From a virus: a stretch of 37,227 nucleotides of DNA. A model generated the notes under the pieces. The model searched no databases. It had not been told where the DNA came from and was given only the letters and a program-made list of their open reading frames with translations. The translations under genes and the position numbers were made by a program. The stretch lies in the IMG/VR virus record IMGVR_UViG_3300031974_005642, positions 1 through 37,227 of that record, one strand, 5' to 3'. Numbering within the stretch: the first letter of the stretch is position 1; every line of letters begins with the position of its first letter. Below, in pieces: positions 15,321-22,448 of the stretch.

Positions 15321-15497
15321 ATGACTACAACTGTAAAGGTAAGCGCCCATTGCGACAGTAACACAACAAAGGTACGCGTAATTGAGGGCGATCGTGACTC
15401 TGACGAGAAAACAGAATCATATTTGGAAGATGGGCAAGAACAAAACTTCTATGTTTACGACACTAAGTTTTTAAGTGTTGATGAAATACCAAAGTAA
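15321..15497 (+). CDS. small hypothetical acidic protein
   Basis: A 58-aa protein. ATG 15321 is chosen because GGAGAG (15308-15313) precedes it by 7 nt; an in-frame ATG at 15306 has no such site. The translation (MTTTVKVSAHCDSNTTKVRV...SYLEDGQEQNFYVYDTKFLSVDEI) is acidic and beta-rich. I recognise the general pattern from small proteins scattered in phage genomes, but know no function. Confidence 0.62.
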   Translation: MTTTVKVSAHCDSNTTKVRVIEGDRDSDEKTESYLEDGQEQNFYVYDTKFLSVDEIPK

Positions 15498-15516
15498 TGC
15501 GGAAACGGGTGCAGCA

Positions 15517-15576
15517 ATGGATATGAGTGTCTGGATTTTAATTGCTGTTGTTAAACGGCCTGTAACTACGGAGTGA
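15517..15576 (+). CDS. possible 19-aa leader peptide
   Basis: A short ORF (MDMSVWILIAVVKRPVTTE) between two small genes. Its stop (TGA) lies just before the next ATG at 15582. It has a hydrophobic core. It may be a coupling peptide or chance. Confidence 0.2.
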   Translation: MDMSVWILIAVVKRPVTTE

Positions 15577-15581
15577 GAGCA

Positions 15582-15866
15582 ATGCCGGAAATTTTTAACA
15601 TCGCCGACATGAAAGACCCGAACGACGCACAAGGGCGGACTTACCGGGAAGTGAATAATGCGAAGGGGCATAAATTCAAAGTTGGCCAATTGGTGGAGAT
15701 CGATGACGGAGTGCGGCTGTTCGTAGCAAAGCAAGCCCGCGACTGCGACGGAACGCCTCTTTACTGCCTGACCCCGTTCAAGCACGACTTTACCCCAGAC
15801 CTCGAAGGGTTTGCGAACAGGCACTGGCTCAATGGTATTTGCGACGACGACATGAAGGCCGTTTAA
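15582..15866 (+). CDS. small hypothetical protein
   Basis: A 94-aa protein. ATG 15582 has GGAG (15570-15573) 8 nt upstream. The sequence has a beta-barrel look: KGHKFKVGQLVEIDDGVRLFVAKQARDCDGTPLYCLTP, then DLEGFANRHWLNGICDDDM. The VGQLVEID..GVRLFV core resembles small SH3/KOW-like folds, but this is a guess. Its TAA stop sits inside GTTTAAC (15861-15867). Confidence 0.6.
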   Translation: MPEIFNIADMKDPNDAQGRTYREVNNAKGHKFKVGQLVEIDDGVRLFVAKQARDCDGTPLYCLTPFKHDFTPDLEGFANRHWLNGICDDDMKAV

Positions 15867-15883
15867 CCGCTTTGCTAAGGGGA

Positions 15884-15915
15884 AGCCCGTCTAGGGCTGT
15901 CCCGTGCGAAGCACG
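15884..15915 (+). other. two tandem small hairpins
   Basis: AGCCC (15884-15888) pairs with GGGCT (15894-15898), and CGTGC (15903-15907) pairs with GCACG (15911-15915) around a GAA loop. They fill the 82-bp gap between two small ORFs. No T-run follows. They may be RNA-processing or weak termination structures. Confidence 0.35.
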
Positions 15916-15948
15916 TGAGTTATGCAGCACTTTAACGGAGCAAGCAAA

Positions 15949-16185
15949 GTGAAAATAAAACCAGGGAATGGAAAAGCAACATACGGCCCAGGAGTGGTAA
16001 TCAAACTATCAGGGGATGAAGTCGCTACTGCTATAGATGCCTACCTTGTGGCGCAAGGCATTCATGTGAGTGGCCCAAGGACTGTGACAGTCAATGGTGA
16101 TCTGTGCAAAGGCGGGAAAGTATATGTTGACCCATCAGGATTCGTCATCGCGGGCGGCAAAAAGTTTTCTGGCCGTGGTGCATAA
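15949..16185 (+). CDS. small hypothetical protein
   Basis: A 78-aa protein. GTG 15949 is preferred over ATG 15922 because GGAG (15937-15940) lies 8 nt upstream. It is basic and glycine-rich (MKIKPGNGKATYGPGVVIKLSGDEVATAIDAYLVAQG), then short beta segments (VTVNGDLCKGGKVYVDPSGFVIAGG). The function is unknown. Its TAA stop lies inside GCATAAC (16180-16186), the inverse of GTTATGC upstream of the gene. Confidence 0.6.
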   Translation: MKIKPGNGKATYGPGVVIKLSGDEVATAIDAYLVAQGIHVSGPRTVTVNGDLCKGGKVYVDPSGFVIAGGKKFSGRGA

Positions 16186-16268
16186 CGCCGCCATTCGCGA
16201 GCCGTCGGTCTCACGTAATGTAAGTGTTATCACCAGGAACAATTGAGTAGACCTAGGAGTAATTTGTT

Positions 16269-16421
16269 GTGAAGCCGATAGGAAGAGAACTTGGATTTTG
16301 GGCACTAATAATTTGTGCGTTTTGTATGGTTTTTAACGACCAGCATACAGGTGCGGCGGTGTACATGGTTGGCGCTGTGCTGTTTGATGCAGTTAAAACA
16401 ATCGGCACAAAGAATTCGTAA
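16269..16421 (+). CDS. 50-aa two-TM membrane protein
   Basis: A short gene, GTG 16269, with AGGAG (16255-16259) 9 nt upstream. The stop TAA (16419-16421) overlaps the MuF start as TAATG. The product has two hydrophobic segments (ELGFWALIICAFCMVF and GAAVYMVGAVLFDAV) separated by NDQHT, a helical hairpin. The function is unknown. The good ribosome site and the tight junction support it as real. Confidence 0.6.
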   Translation: MKPIGRELGFWALIICAFCMVFNDQHTGAAVYMVGAVLFDAVKTIGTKNS

Positions 16422-17710
16422 TGCCTGAACCAGTAGACCTAGGCTACGCCTTCACTTTAGCCCCCGCCAAAGCCGTGGAGTACTTCCGCAGCAAGGGCCA
16501 TCGCATATCGTGGAATTGGTACGACACCTATCAAGAGGCCAACGCCAAAGCCTTCACGGTTGCCAAGGTAGCGCGCCTGGATGTGTTGCAGGATATTCGC
16601 GGTGCGGTTGATGACGCCATAGCCAATGGCACTACCTTTGCCCAGTTCAAAAAAAACATTCAGCCTACCCTGCGCAATAAGGGCTGGTGGGGTAAGCAGA
16701 TCGTGGTCGATTCAAACGGCGTGGCCGAGCAGGTACAGCTTGGCAGTGTGCGCCGGCTGAAAACCATATACGGCACCAACCTGCAAACCGTTTACATGGC
16801 AGGCCGCTGGAAAGGCATGGTAGAAAATGCCAGCGAGCGGCCGTACTGGCAGTACATTGCTATTGATGACGGCGCGACCCGCGCCAAGCACAGGGCAATG
16901 CACAAGCGGGTGTTTCGCTGGGACGATCCAATCTGGCAAAGCATATACCCGCCCAATGACTGGGGATGCCGTTGCCGAGTAAGAGCACTCACTACCAAGC
17001 AGGTTGAAGCAATGGGCCTCACTGTTGAAATCTCTGATGGCAAGCTGCGCGAGTCGATGGAGCTGGTGAGCAAACGTACCGGCGAAGTGCAGCCGGTCAC
17101 TGGCTTTGATCTGGGTGGCGGCGACACATTTAAGCCAGGCGCGGGTTGGAGCTATAACCCCGGCGCAGCGCATTGGCAGCCAGACCTAGATAGCTACCCC
17201 TACGCCACCGCCAAGCAATACGCCGAAGGTGTGCTTAGCGGCCCGCCGTTTAAGCAATTTTACGGCAGGTTAAATGGCTTAGTAGCAGAGGCGCGCAAGG
17301 CAATGCCAGAAGCGACCGACGCGGCATTGCGTGTGCAGCTACGTCCTAAGTTGGGTGGCGCTGAGTTTCCGGTCGCGGTGCTTAAAGACGATTACACCGC
17401 TGCGATCGGAGCCGCTCTTCAAACCGTGTGGCTGAGTGATGACACTTTGACCAAGCAGCTGATTAATCGTAAAGACGCCTTGGGCCTTACCGCTTACCTG
17501 CAGGTGCAGCCGACGTTGCAGAATGCGATTTTAGTGGTTGAGGACAAGGCCAGGCATTTGATGTTTTACCGCCAAGGCGATCGCTACTACGCGGCTGTGG
17601 TTAAAGCCACGGGCGGCGGTAAGTTGTATTTGCAAAGCTTTAGGAATAGCAGCGCGAAAGAAGTGGCTGCAGCTGGCGGCCGTGGAATGGTGGTATTAGA
17701 TAAACGATAA
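16421..17710 (+). CDS. MuF head morphogenesis protein with C-terminal PBECR-like nuclease domain
   Basis: A 429-aa homologue of Mu gpF (gp30), a minor head protein injected or located near the portal. The MuF core spans about residues 40-190 and carries the metal-type motif: H157 and H161 in AKHRAMHKRVFRWDDPIWQ and C183/C185 in WGCRCRVRAL. A linker follows with GAGWSYNPG (241-249), which typically precedes added domains. Residues about 330-415 (TVWLSDDTLTKQLINR, ILVVEDKARHLMFYRQGDRYYAAVVKAT, LYLQSFRNSS) resemble the PBECR family of phage barnase/EndoU/RelE-like nucleases. The C-terminus is thus a probable toxin or effector; catalytic activity is inferred. Confidence 0.88.
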   Translation: MPEPVDLGYAFTLAPAKAVEYFRSKGHRISWNWYDTYQEANAKAFTVAKVARLDVLQDIRGAVDDAIANGTTFAQFKKNIQPTLRNKGWWGKQIVVDSNGVAEQVQLGSVRRLKTIYGTNLQTVYMAGRWKGMVENASERPYWQYIAIDDGATRAKHRAMHKRVFRWDDPIWQSIYPPNDWGCRCRVRALTTKQVEAMGLTVEISDGKLRESMELVSKRTGEVQPVTGFDLGGGDTFKPGAGWSYNPGAAHWQPDLDSYPYATAKQYAEGVLSGPPFKQFYGRLNGLVAEARKAMPEATDAALRVQLRPKLGGAEFPVAVLKDDYTAAIGAALQTVWLSDDTLTKQLINRKDALGLTAYLQVQPTLQNAILVVEDKARHLMFYRQGDRYYAAVVKATGGGKLYLQSFRNSSAKEVAAAGGRGMVVLDKR

Positions 17711-17714
17711 GGTT

Positions 17715-17735
17715 GGGGCTGCGCCTGGTAGCCCC
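17715..17735 (+). terminator. possible terminator/attenuator after MuF
   Basis: GGGGCT (17715-17720) pairs with AGCCCC (17730-17735) around a 9-nt loop, followed by TGTGTT. It starts 4 bp after the MuF stop, in a 161-bp gap before the gpG gene. Confidence 0.35.
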
Positions 17736-17871
17736 TGTGTTCTGCGCCCGGACTCGCCACCCCGGAACGGAACCTGATCCAGCCAGGCACTGGATACGCT
17801 TTGAGCGCGTTGCTCTTAGCGCAGCTTTCGCAGCGAGATTTTGCCGCAGAACCTTAAGGTGAGTATAGAGC

Positions 17872-18333
17872 ATGAGTACAGGCATTTCCATTGAGGTCAC
17901 TGGCGACGATGTTCAATCTGCGCTGAATGAGTTACTTAAGCAGATTGGTGACACGCGGCCAGCGATGCGCGCCATATCTGAAGTACTGCTGGATAGCATT
18001 GAAGACGCCTTCGATAAAGAAGCCGACCCAGAAACCGGCAGTGTGTGGGAGGCGCTCTCTCAGGTCACTATTGATCAGCGCAAGCGTGACGGAAAATGGC
18101 CTGGTAAAATGCTGCAGTATTCGCCCGGCGGTTTGGCGTCTAGCTTTAGTGCTAATTATGGCGACGAGTTTGCGGCGGCATCCAGTAATAAGCCCTATGC
18201 GGCTATCCAGCATTTTGGTGGTATGGCGGGTAAAAATCGCAAGGTGAAAATTCCCGCCCGACCCTACGCAAGTCTGTCGCCGTCACACCGCGAGGAAGTG
18301 CTCGATATGCTGCAGCGCCATTTGGGCCTCTGA
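17872..18333 (+). CDS. phage virion morphogenesis protein (Mu gpG-like)
   Basis: A 153-aa protein of the tail-completion/virion-morphogenesis family (Mu gp31/G). Recognised by TGDDVQSALNELLKQIGDTRPAMRAISEVLLDSIEDAFDKEADPETG-W, then QVTIDQRK, ASSFS..., YAAIQHFGG and a final IPARPYASLS. It joins heads to tails or limits tail assembly. It is the last gene before the 320-bp gap that carries the second late-promoter element. Confidence 0.9.
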   Translation: MSTGISIEVTGDDVQSALNELLKQIGDTRPAMRAISEVLLDSIEDAFDKEADPETGSVWEALSQVTIDQRKRDGKWPGKMLQYSPGGLASSFSANYGDEFAAASSNKPYAAIQHFGGMAGKNRKVKIPARPYASLSPSHREEVLDMLQRHLGL

Positions 18334-18653
18334 GAGCGGCCTAAGCGAATAGTCACTGGCCAAAGTGGCGTTTTTGGCCTGAAACCCTTCATTGCACCCC
18401 AGCCCCGAACGCTAACCCTGTTTAAAAGGTGTTTAAATTTGCCTGTACGCGCTGTTGAGGGGTGGCTGGCGGCAACGGTAGCCACAAGCTGGCCTAAATC
18501 GCACACAAGGCGATTCTGGCCGAGAAACTGAAATTGCCTCATTGACCTGTTTCGGCTACTCTGAGCGCGCTTTTGTAAATTCCCCCGCGACACCTCCTTA
18601 CTGCTGAAGCGCTTCACCTTATTCACTGCCCCTTGTCCTGAGACGATGGCGGC
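18334..18653 (+). other. 320-bp structured non-coding region
   Basis: No convincing coding region is seen here. It contains a hairpin GGCCAAA (18358-18364) / TTTGGCC (18373-18379), near the previous stop and possibly a weak terminator. A compound hairpin follows with GGCC (18491-18494) and AATCGC (18497-18502) pairing to GCGATT (18510-18515) and GGCC (18518-18521). GTTTAAAAGGTGTTTAAA is a short direct repeat. The palindromic promoter element lies near the 3' end. It corresponds to the position of the I promoter in Mu. Confidence 0.5.
18603..18625 (+). promoter_or_regulatory. palindromic late-promoter element (protease/capsid operon)
   Basis: Second copy of the 17-bp block GCTGAAGCGCTTCACCT with the perfect palindrome TGAAGCGCTTCA (18605-18616), identical to 8572-8588. 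TATTCA (18620-18625) stands where GATACA stands in the first copy. It lies 38 bp before the protease ATG, the equivalent of the Mu I promoter. It is a candidate site for the Mor/C-like activator. Confidence 0.55.
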
Positions 18654-19748
18654 ATGAAACGAATTGCTGCTCTTAAATCCAACGCTGTTTGTGTTGCCGT
18701 TTGCGCCCTGCGGGTTCAAGCCGGTATTCCAATGCAGCGTTTAATCCCAGCCGGTACATTTGACGCACCTCGCGGCGCTATGTCTGGCAAGGGGCCTTGG
18801 CTGCTCACCGAAGACAGTGCGCGCAAAGTCATTGCCCTTGCAGCTACCCGTAGCACCGACATCGTTATTGACTACGAACACCAAACCTTGCTTGCCGAAG
18901 AGAATGGTAAGCCTGCGCCAGCGTCGGGCTGGGTAGATGCCAAATCTTTAGAGTGGCGCGAAGACGGCTTATACGGCCGTGTAGATTGGAATGCTGCTGC
19001 CGCTAAAGCAATTGGCGACGACGAGTACCGCTATCTCTCCCCTGTATTTCCCTATAACGCCAAGACGGGTGAAGTCTTAGACCTGTTGCACTTGGCGTTA
19101 ACCAATGCCCCGGCCATCGATGACGCAATTGCTGTACTGGCAGCTGCTCGCATGGCTGGCGATTCTGACGAAACCGAAGAGGAAGACGCAGTGAAACGCG
19201 ATCAATTAATCAAAAACCTAGGCTTGGCTGCAGATGCTACCGACGCCGATATCGAAACGGCACTTGCTGCACTCAAGTCTAGCGCTACTGAACTGGCGGC
19301 GTTAAAGGAAGGCTTAGAAGTAGACGCAAACGGCAATGCTGTTGAAGCCGTTGCCGCACTTAAAGGCAAAGCTGCCACCGCCGCCCAGCCTGATATGGCC
19401 CAATTTGTACCCAAGGCCGTTTTTGAAGAAGCCCAAACCCAGCTGGCCGCATTAAAGGCCGGTGGCGACACCGCTGAAATGGATAGCCTTATTAAAGACG
19501 GTTTGGATGACGGCCGCATTGCCGGCAAAGCCACTGCCGATTGGCTGCGCGAGCAAGGTATTGCTGCTCTTAAAGCGCATTTGAAAGATAGCCCCTCCGT
19601 TGCAGCACTTAAGGCCACCCAGACTAAAGGTAAGCAGCCTGACGGCGACGAGCAGCAAGGCGAGCTGAGCAAAGACGAGTTGGCCGTGTGTAAGAACATG
19701 GGGATTAACCCCGACGATTTCAAAAAATCTAAAGCCGCTAACGCTTAA
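18654..19748 (+). CDS. prohead protease (Mu gpI-like) with C-terminal scaffold
   Basis: A 364-aa protein. The N-terminal half is a Mu gpI-type maturation protease: IQ-like start, RLIPAGTFDAPRG, the conserved IDYEHQT (H76), ASGWVDA (S91), and YRYLSPVFPYNAKTGEVLDLLHLALTNAPAID. These are the likely catalytic His and Ser regions, by family analogy. The C-terminal half (after about residue 180) is helical and Ala-rich and acts as scaffold. The start at 18654 has a weak ribosome site, but the N-terminus looks like other gpI proteins. Confidence 0.9.
   Translation: MKRIAALKSNAVCVAVCALRVQAGIPMQRLIPAGTFDAPRGAMSGKGPWLLTEDSARKVIALAATRSTDIVIDYEHQTLLAEENGKPAPASGWVDAKSLEWREDGLYGRVDWNAAAAKAIGDDEYRYLSPVFPYNAKTGEVLDLLHLALTNAPAIDDAIAVLAAARMAGDSDETEEEDAVKRDQLIKNLGLAADATDADIETALAALKSSATELAALKEGLEVDANGNAVEAVAALKGKAATAAQPDMAQFVPKAVFEEAQTQLAALKAGGDTAEMDSLIKDGLDDGRIAGKATADWLREQGIAALKAHLKDSPSVAALKATQTKGKQPDGDEQQGELSKDELAVCKNMGINPDDFKKSKAANA
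19191..19748 (+). CDS. nested scaffold protein (Mu gpZ-like)
   Basis: In-frame internal start inside the protease gene. GTG 19191 follows AGAGGAAG (19178-19184) at good distance and yields a 185-aa protein identical to the protease C-terminus (MKRDQLIKNLGLAADATDADIETALAAL...). Mu encodes its scaffold Z the same way inside I. It is helical and Ala/Lys-rich, and would guide capsid assembly before being degraded. Confidence 0.7.
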   Translation: MKRDQLIKNLGLAADATDADIETALAALKSSATELAALKEGLEVDANGNAVEAVAALKGKAATAAQPDMAQFVPKAVFEEAQTQLAALKAGGDTAEMDSLIKDGLDDGRIAGKATADWLREQGIAALKAHLKDSPSVAALKATQTKGKQPDGDEQQGELSKDELAVCKNMGINPDDFKKSKAANA

Positions 19749-19788
19749 GCGTTGGTAAACATCTGATTAACACAGGAGGCACGTCACC

Positions 19789-20220
19789 GTGACTGCAGCT
19801 ACTAAAAATCGCAATACCCCGTCGCGCGCTGGACTTGTTCGCGGCTACCCGATTGCCGCATCTGTGCATGCGTTTGCCGGTGCCATCGGGGTATTAAACG
19901 CCAGCGGCTTTGCCGAACCGGCAAGCACCGCCACTGGCAAAATTGCCCTAGGCCGTTTTGCCCGTGAACTGGACAACACCAACGGCGCCGACGGTGCAGC
20001 CACGATTGAAGTTGAGCGCGGTTGCTTTCGGTTTGCGAACAGCGCCGCCGCAGACGAGATTGCCCTCACGGACGTGGGCCAGCTTTGCTATTTGGTGGAC
20101 GACCAAACGGTGGCGCTCACGGATGGCACGAGCACCCGCAGTGTTGCTGGGATCATTGACCATGTAGATGACAACGGGGTGTGGGTGATGATTGATCCTA
20201 CCTCTGGCGCGGCGTTGTAA
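19789..20220 (+). CDS. probable capsid decoration/stabilisation protein
   Basis: A 143-aa protein between scaffold and capsid genes. GTG 19789 has AGGAGG (19774-19779) 9 nt upstream. The sequence is Ala/Gly-rich and beta-type, with GRFARELDNTNGADGAATIEVERGCFRFANS and CYLVDDQTVALTDGTSTRSVAGIIDHVDDNGVWVMID. This pattern is common to decoration-like head proteins encoded next to Mu-type capsids. The family is inferred from position and strand pattern. Confidence 0.7.
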   Translation: MTAATKNRNTPSRAGLVRGYPIAASVHAFAGAIGVLNASGFAEPASTATGKIALGRFARELDNTNGADGAATIEVERGCFRFANSAAADEIALTDVGQLCYLVDDQTVALTDGTSTRSVAGIIDHVDDNGVWVMIDPTSGAAL

Positions 20221-20258
20221 GGGCCGCATAACTTTTTCCCCGAGAGGATTTTTTAGTC

Positions 20259-21161
20259 ATGGATTTAACACCAAGTAATTTACAGATTTTGTTCCAAGCT
20301 TATAACACGGCATTTCAAACCGGCATGAGCAGCTTGGGCGATGACGGCATGCTGTACAAACAGTACTGCATGGTTGTGCCTTCCACGACAAAAGTGGAGG
20401 TGTATCCGTTCTTAAAAACCTTGCCCCGCCTGCGCGAGTGGATTGGTGACCGAGTAATTAACTCGCTGGAAGCGGGCGACTTCAGCATTAAAAATCGCAA
20501 GTTCGAACTGACCGAAGGCGTTGATCGGGACGATATTGAAGACGACACCTACGGGCTTTACGGACCGGTGTATCAGGAGATGGGGCGCAGCTCCAGCGAG
20601 CACCCCGTTGAACTCTCTGTAGAGGTCTTGGAAGGTAACCCAATTTGTTACGACGGCCAGCCCTTGTTTGATGCTGATCATTTGGTGCTGGATGCCAGCG
20701 GCGCTGAGCAGTCGGTTTCAAATGACATGGGTGGCTCAGGCCCAGCGTGGTATGTGATGGATTTGAGCCGCGCTATTAAACCGCTGATTTTTCAAAATCG
20801 ACGCCCCTACGATTTCCGCTCAATTACCAACTTGAACGATGCCCAAGTCTTTATGAATGACAAGTTCCTGTTTGGGGTAGACGCCCGAGTAAACGCTGGA
20901 CCTGGCTTGTGGCAGCTCATTGTTCGCAGCAAGCAAACTTTTAACGCGGCCAATTACGAGGCTGCCCGCAAGCGCCTTGAAGAGTTGAAAGGCGACTATG
21001 AGCGGCCACTCGGCCTGCGCCATACCCACACCATGATTCCCAATGGCCTTGAAGGCGCCGCTCGTAAAGTCATTGTAAATAGCTTGGCGACCGGTGGTGA
21101 AACCAACGAATGGGCAGGCAGCTCAGCGTTGATTAAAAACCCCTGGTTGGCCGCTGCCTAA
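20259..21161 (+). CDS. major capsid protein (Mu gpT-like)
   Basis: A 300-aa head subunit of the Mu gpT type. Recognised by the start LTPSNLQILFQAYNTAFQTGM, then the run YPFLKTLPRLREWIGDRVINSL and FELTEGVDRDDIEDDTYGLYGPVYQEMGRS, later DGQPLFDADH and LRHTHTMIPNGLEGAAR, and a NEWAGSSALIKNPWL end. It would form the HK97-fold shell. A strong terminator-like hairpin follows, which fits the high expression expected for a capsid gene. Confidence 0.95.
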   Translation: MDLTPSNLQILFQAYNTAFQTGMSSLGDDGMLYKQYCMVVPSTTKVEVYPFLKTLPRLREWIGDRVINSLEAGDFSIKNRKFELTEGVDRDDIEDDTYGLYGPVYQEMGRSSSEHPVELSVEVLEGNPICYDGQPLFDADHLVLDASGAEQSVSNDMGGSGPAWYVMDLSRAIKPLIFQNRRPYDFRSITNLNDAQVFMNDKFLFGVDARVNAGPGLWQLIVRSKQTFNAANYEAARKRLEELKGDYERPLGLRHTHTMIPNGLEGAARKVIVNSLATGGETNEWAGSSALIKNPWLAAA

Positions 21162-21195
21162 TACCAATAAGACCGCACCTACCCAGGTGATTTTG

Positions 21196-21229
21196 GCCTC
21201 CACTTGCCCACACGGGTGGAGGCATTTTT
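21196..21229 (+). terminator. intrinsic terminator after the capsid gene
   Basis: GCCTCCAC (21196-21203) pairs with GTGGAGGC (21216-21223), with a possible inner CCC/GGG pairing in the alternative fold, followed by ATTTTT. The stem, GC content and T-run are typical of a rho-independent terminator. It probably gives partial termination, since later virion genes must still be transcribed. Confidence 0.75.
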
Positions 21230-21245
21230 AACAAAGGAGCATGAC

Positions 21246-21605
21246 GTGGCACGAGCAAAAAGTACTGTTAGCAAAGCACCAGCGAATAGCCAGCCGACAG
21301 CGCAGGCTCAGGTCAGCGCGCAAGCCAGTGCGTCTGAGTCTGTAAGTGCAAGTGTAGCGGTAGCTGGCGCTGAAACAGCCGCGACCGTGAACGCCGCCGA
21401 CAACAAATCACCAGAAAATAAGGACGTGCCAGTGCTGGTGATTCGGACTAAGCGCGGCATTACATCGTTTCGGCGCGCGGGCCATCATTTTACCCGCGAC
21501 CCCAAATCCATTGCGGCAGTGGAGTTAAGCGAGGACCAACTTGAGGCCTTGCACAATGAACCACGCTTAGAGATTAAACAAGGTTCTGCTGAGTTAACGC
21601 AATGA
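21246..21605 (+). CDS. HI1506/FluMu-like head-region protein
   Basis: A 119-aa protein. GTG 21246 lies 6 nt after AAAGGAG. The N-terminal half is a low-complexity Ala/Ser/Gln/Val stretch. The C-terminal half (VPVLVIRTKRGITSFRRAGHHFTRDPKSIAAVELSEDQLEALHNEPRLEI) matches the small domain of the Mu-like HI1506 family (Mu gp35 position). The exact role in head completion is unknown. It overlaps the next gene by ATGA. Confidence 0.72.
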   Translation: MARAKSTVSKAPANSQPTAQAQVSAQASASESVSASVAVAGAETAATVNAADNKSPENKDVPVLVIRTKRGITSFRRAGHHFTRDPKSIAAVELSEDQLEALHNEPRLEIKQGSAELTQ

Positions 21606-22024
21606 GTTACTGCACCCGCCAAGATTTAATTGATCGCTTTTCGGAACGAGAAATACTCGAACTGGAAAGCAATGATGACGGCGGGACAGATGCAGAGAAA
21701 GTCGCGCTTGCCATTGTTGACGCTAGCGGTGAAATCGATGGCTATCTGGCGGGCGCTGGATACGCGACACCGCTAAGCACTGTGCCCCCAATCATAACTG
21801 GTTATGCATGTGACATTGCCCGGTACCGGCTTTATGACAATGACGCCACTGAGCAGGTAACTAAACGCTATGAACTCGCCATTAAGTTTATGCGGGCGGT
21901 TGCCAAGGGCGAAGTACGGCTCACGGCCAATGGTCTACCACTGGAAGAATCCAACAGCGCAGATTTAGTCGGCGAGGCTAGCTTTGAGGGCGGCCGCCAA
22001 GTGTTTACTGGCGGTGGTTTTTAA
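21602..22024 (+). CDS. DUF1320 (Mu gp36-like) head-completion protein
   Basis: A 140-aa protein, recognised by MSYCTRQDLIDRFSEREILEL at the start, IVDASGEIDGYLAGAGYATPL, ACDIARYRLYDN and YELAIKFMRAVAKGEVRL. This is the DUF1320 layout, probably a connector or adaptor under the portal. It starts in an ATGA overlap. Confidence 0.93.
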   Translation: MSYCTRQDLIDRFSEREILELESNDDGGTDAEKVALAIVDASGEIDGYLAGAGYATPLSTVPPIITGYACDIARYRLYDNDATEQVTKRYELAIKFMRAVAKGEVRLTANGLPLEESNSADLVGEASFEGGRQVFTGGGF

Positions 22025-22025
22025 T

Positions 22026-22445
22026 ATGGCTGATTTTTTTGTGGTGCGCGACGGCATAAAAGCCCAAATAGAAGCCGCAGTGCCGGAAGTGCGCCGTGTT
22101 TACTTTGCCGAGGATCTCGACGGTGTGAAAGAGGCGAGCCAAACCACGCCCGCCGTACATTTACTTTACCAAGGATATTCACCTGCTCAAGCCGAGCGTG
22201 CGCGAGTTGATATTACCCTCGATCAAGTGTGGGCGGTTGTCTTAGTGCTGCGCCAAGCTCAGGGCGATTACGGCGGCGGTGAGATCCTCGACAAATTGGT
22301 TCAAGCGCTTCATGGCTTTCAGCCAAATGGTGCAGTTATGAAGCTGGAACTTACTAGCAGTTCATTTTCACCTAGCTATCGTCCTCGGGTCGCTTATTAC
22401 CCGCTGGCGTTTTCTACCCGAGTCATCAACCGTAAAGGAGCCTAA
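22026..22445 (+). CDS. Mu gp37-like protein (DUF1834-like), probable tail terminator
   Basis: A 139-aa protein. ATG 22026 follows the gp36 stop directly; the longer frame from 21984 would lie inside gp36. The pattern of an N-terminal helix (VVRDGIKAQIEAAVPEVRRVYFAEDLDGV), a strand (PAVHLLYQGYSP) and a late ALHGFQPNG is that of gp37 and other tail-terminator proteins. It would cap the tail tube at the head-tail joint. Confidence 0.82.
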   Translation: MADFFVVRDGIKAQIEAAVPEVRRVYFAEDLDGVKEASQTTPAVHLLYQGYSPAQAERARVDITLDQVWAVVLVLRQAQGDYGGGEILDKLVQALHGFQPNGAVMKLELTSSSFSPSYRPRVAYYPLAFSTRVINRKGA

Positions 22446-22448
22446 AAA

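Noticed and set aside
15860-16270. True integron attC sites
   Set aside because: Heptamers match loosely, but the spacers lack the paired L boxes and extended self-complementarity expected; kept only as a speculative finding.
18264-18719. Minus-strand frame across the 320-bp gap
   Set aside because: Runs into gpG and the protease on the other strand and has no ribosome site; the gap is better explained by promoter and hairpins.
22302-22316. Near copy of the late palindrome (CAAGCGCTTCA) in the gp37-like gene
   Set aside because: One mismatch, inside coding sequence and without the conserved flank; probably chance.
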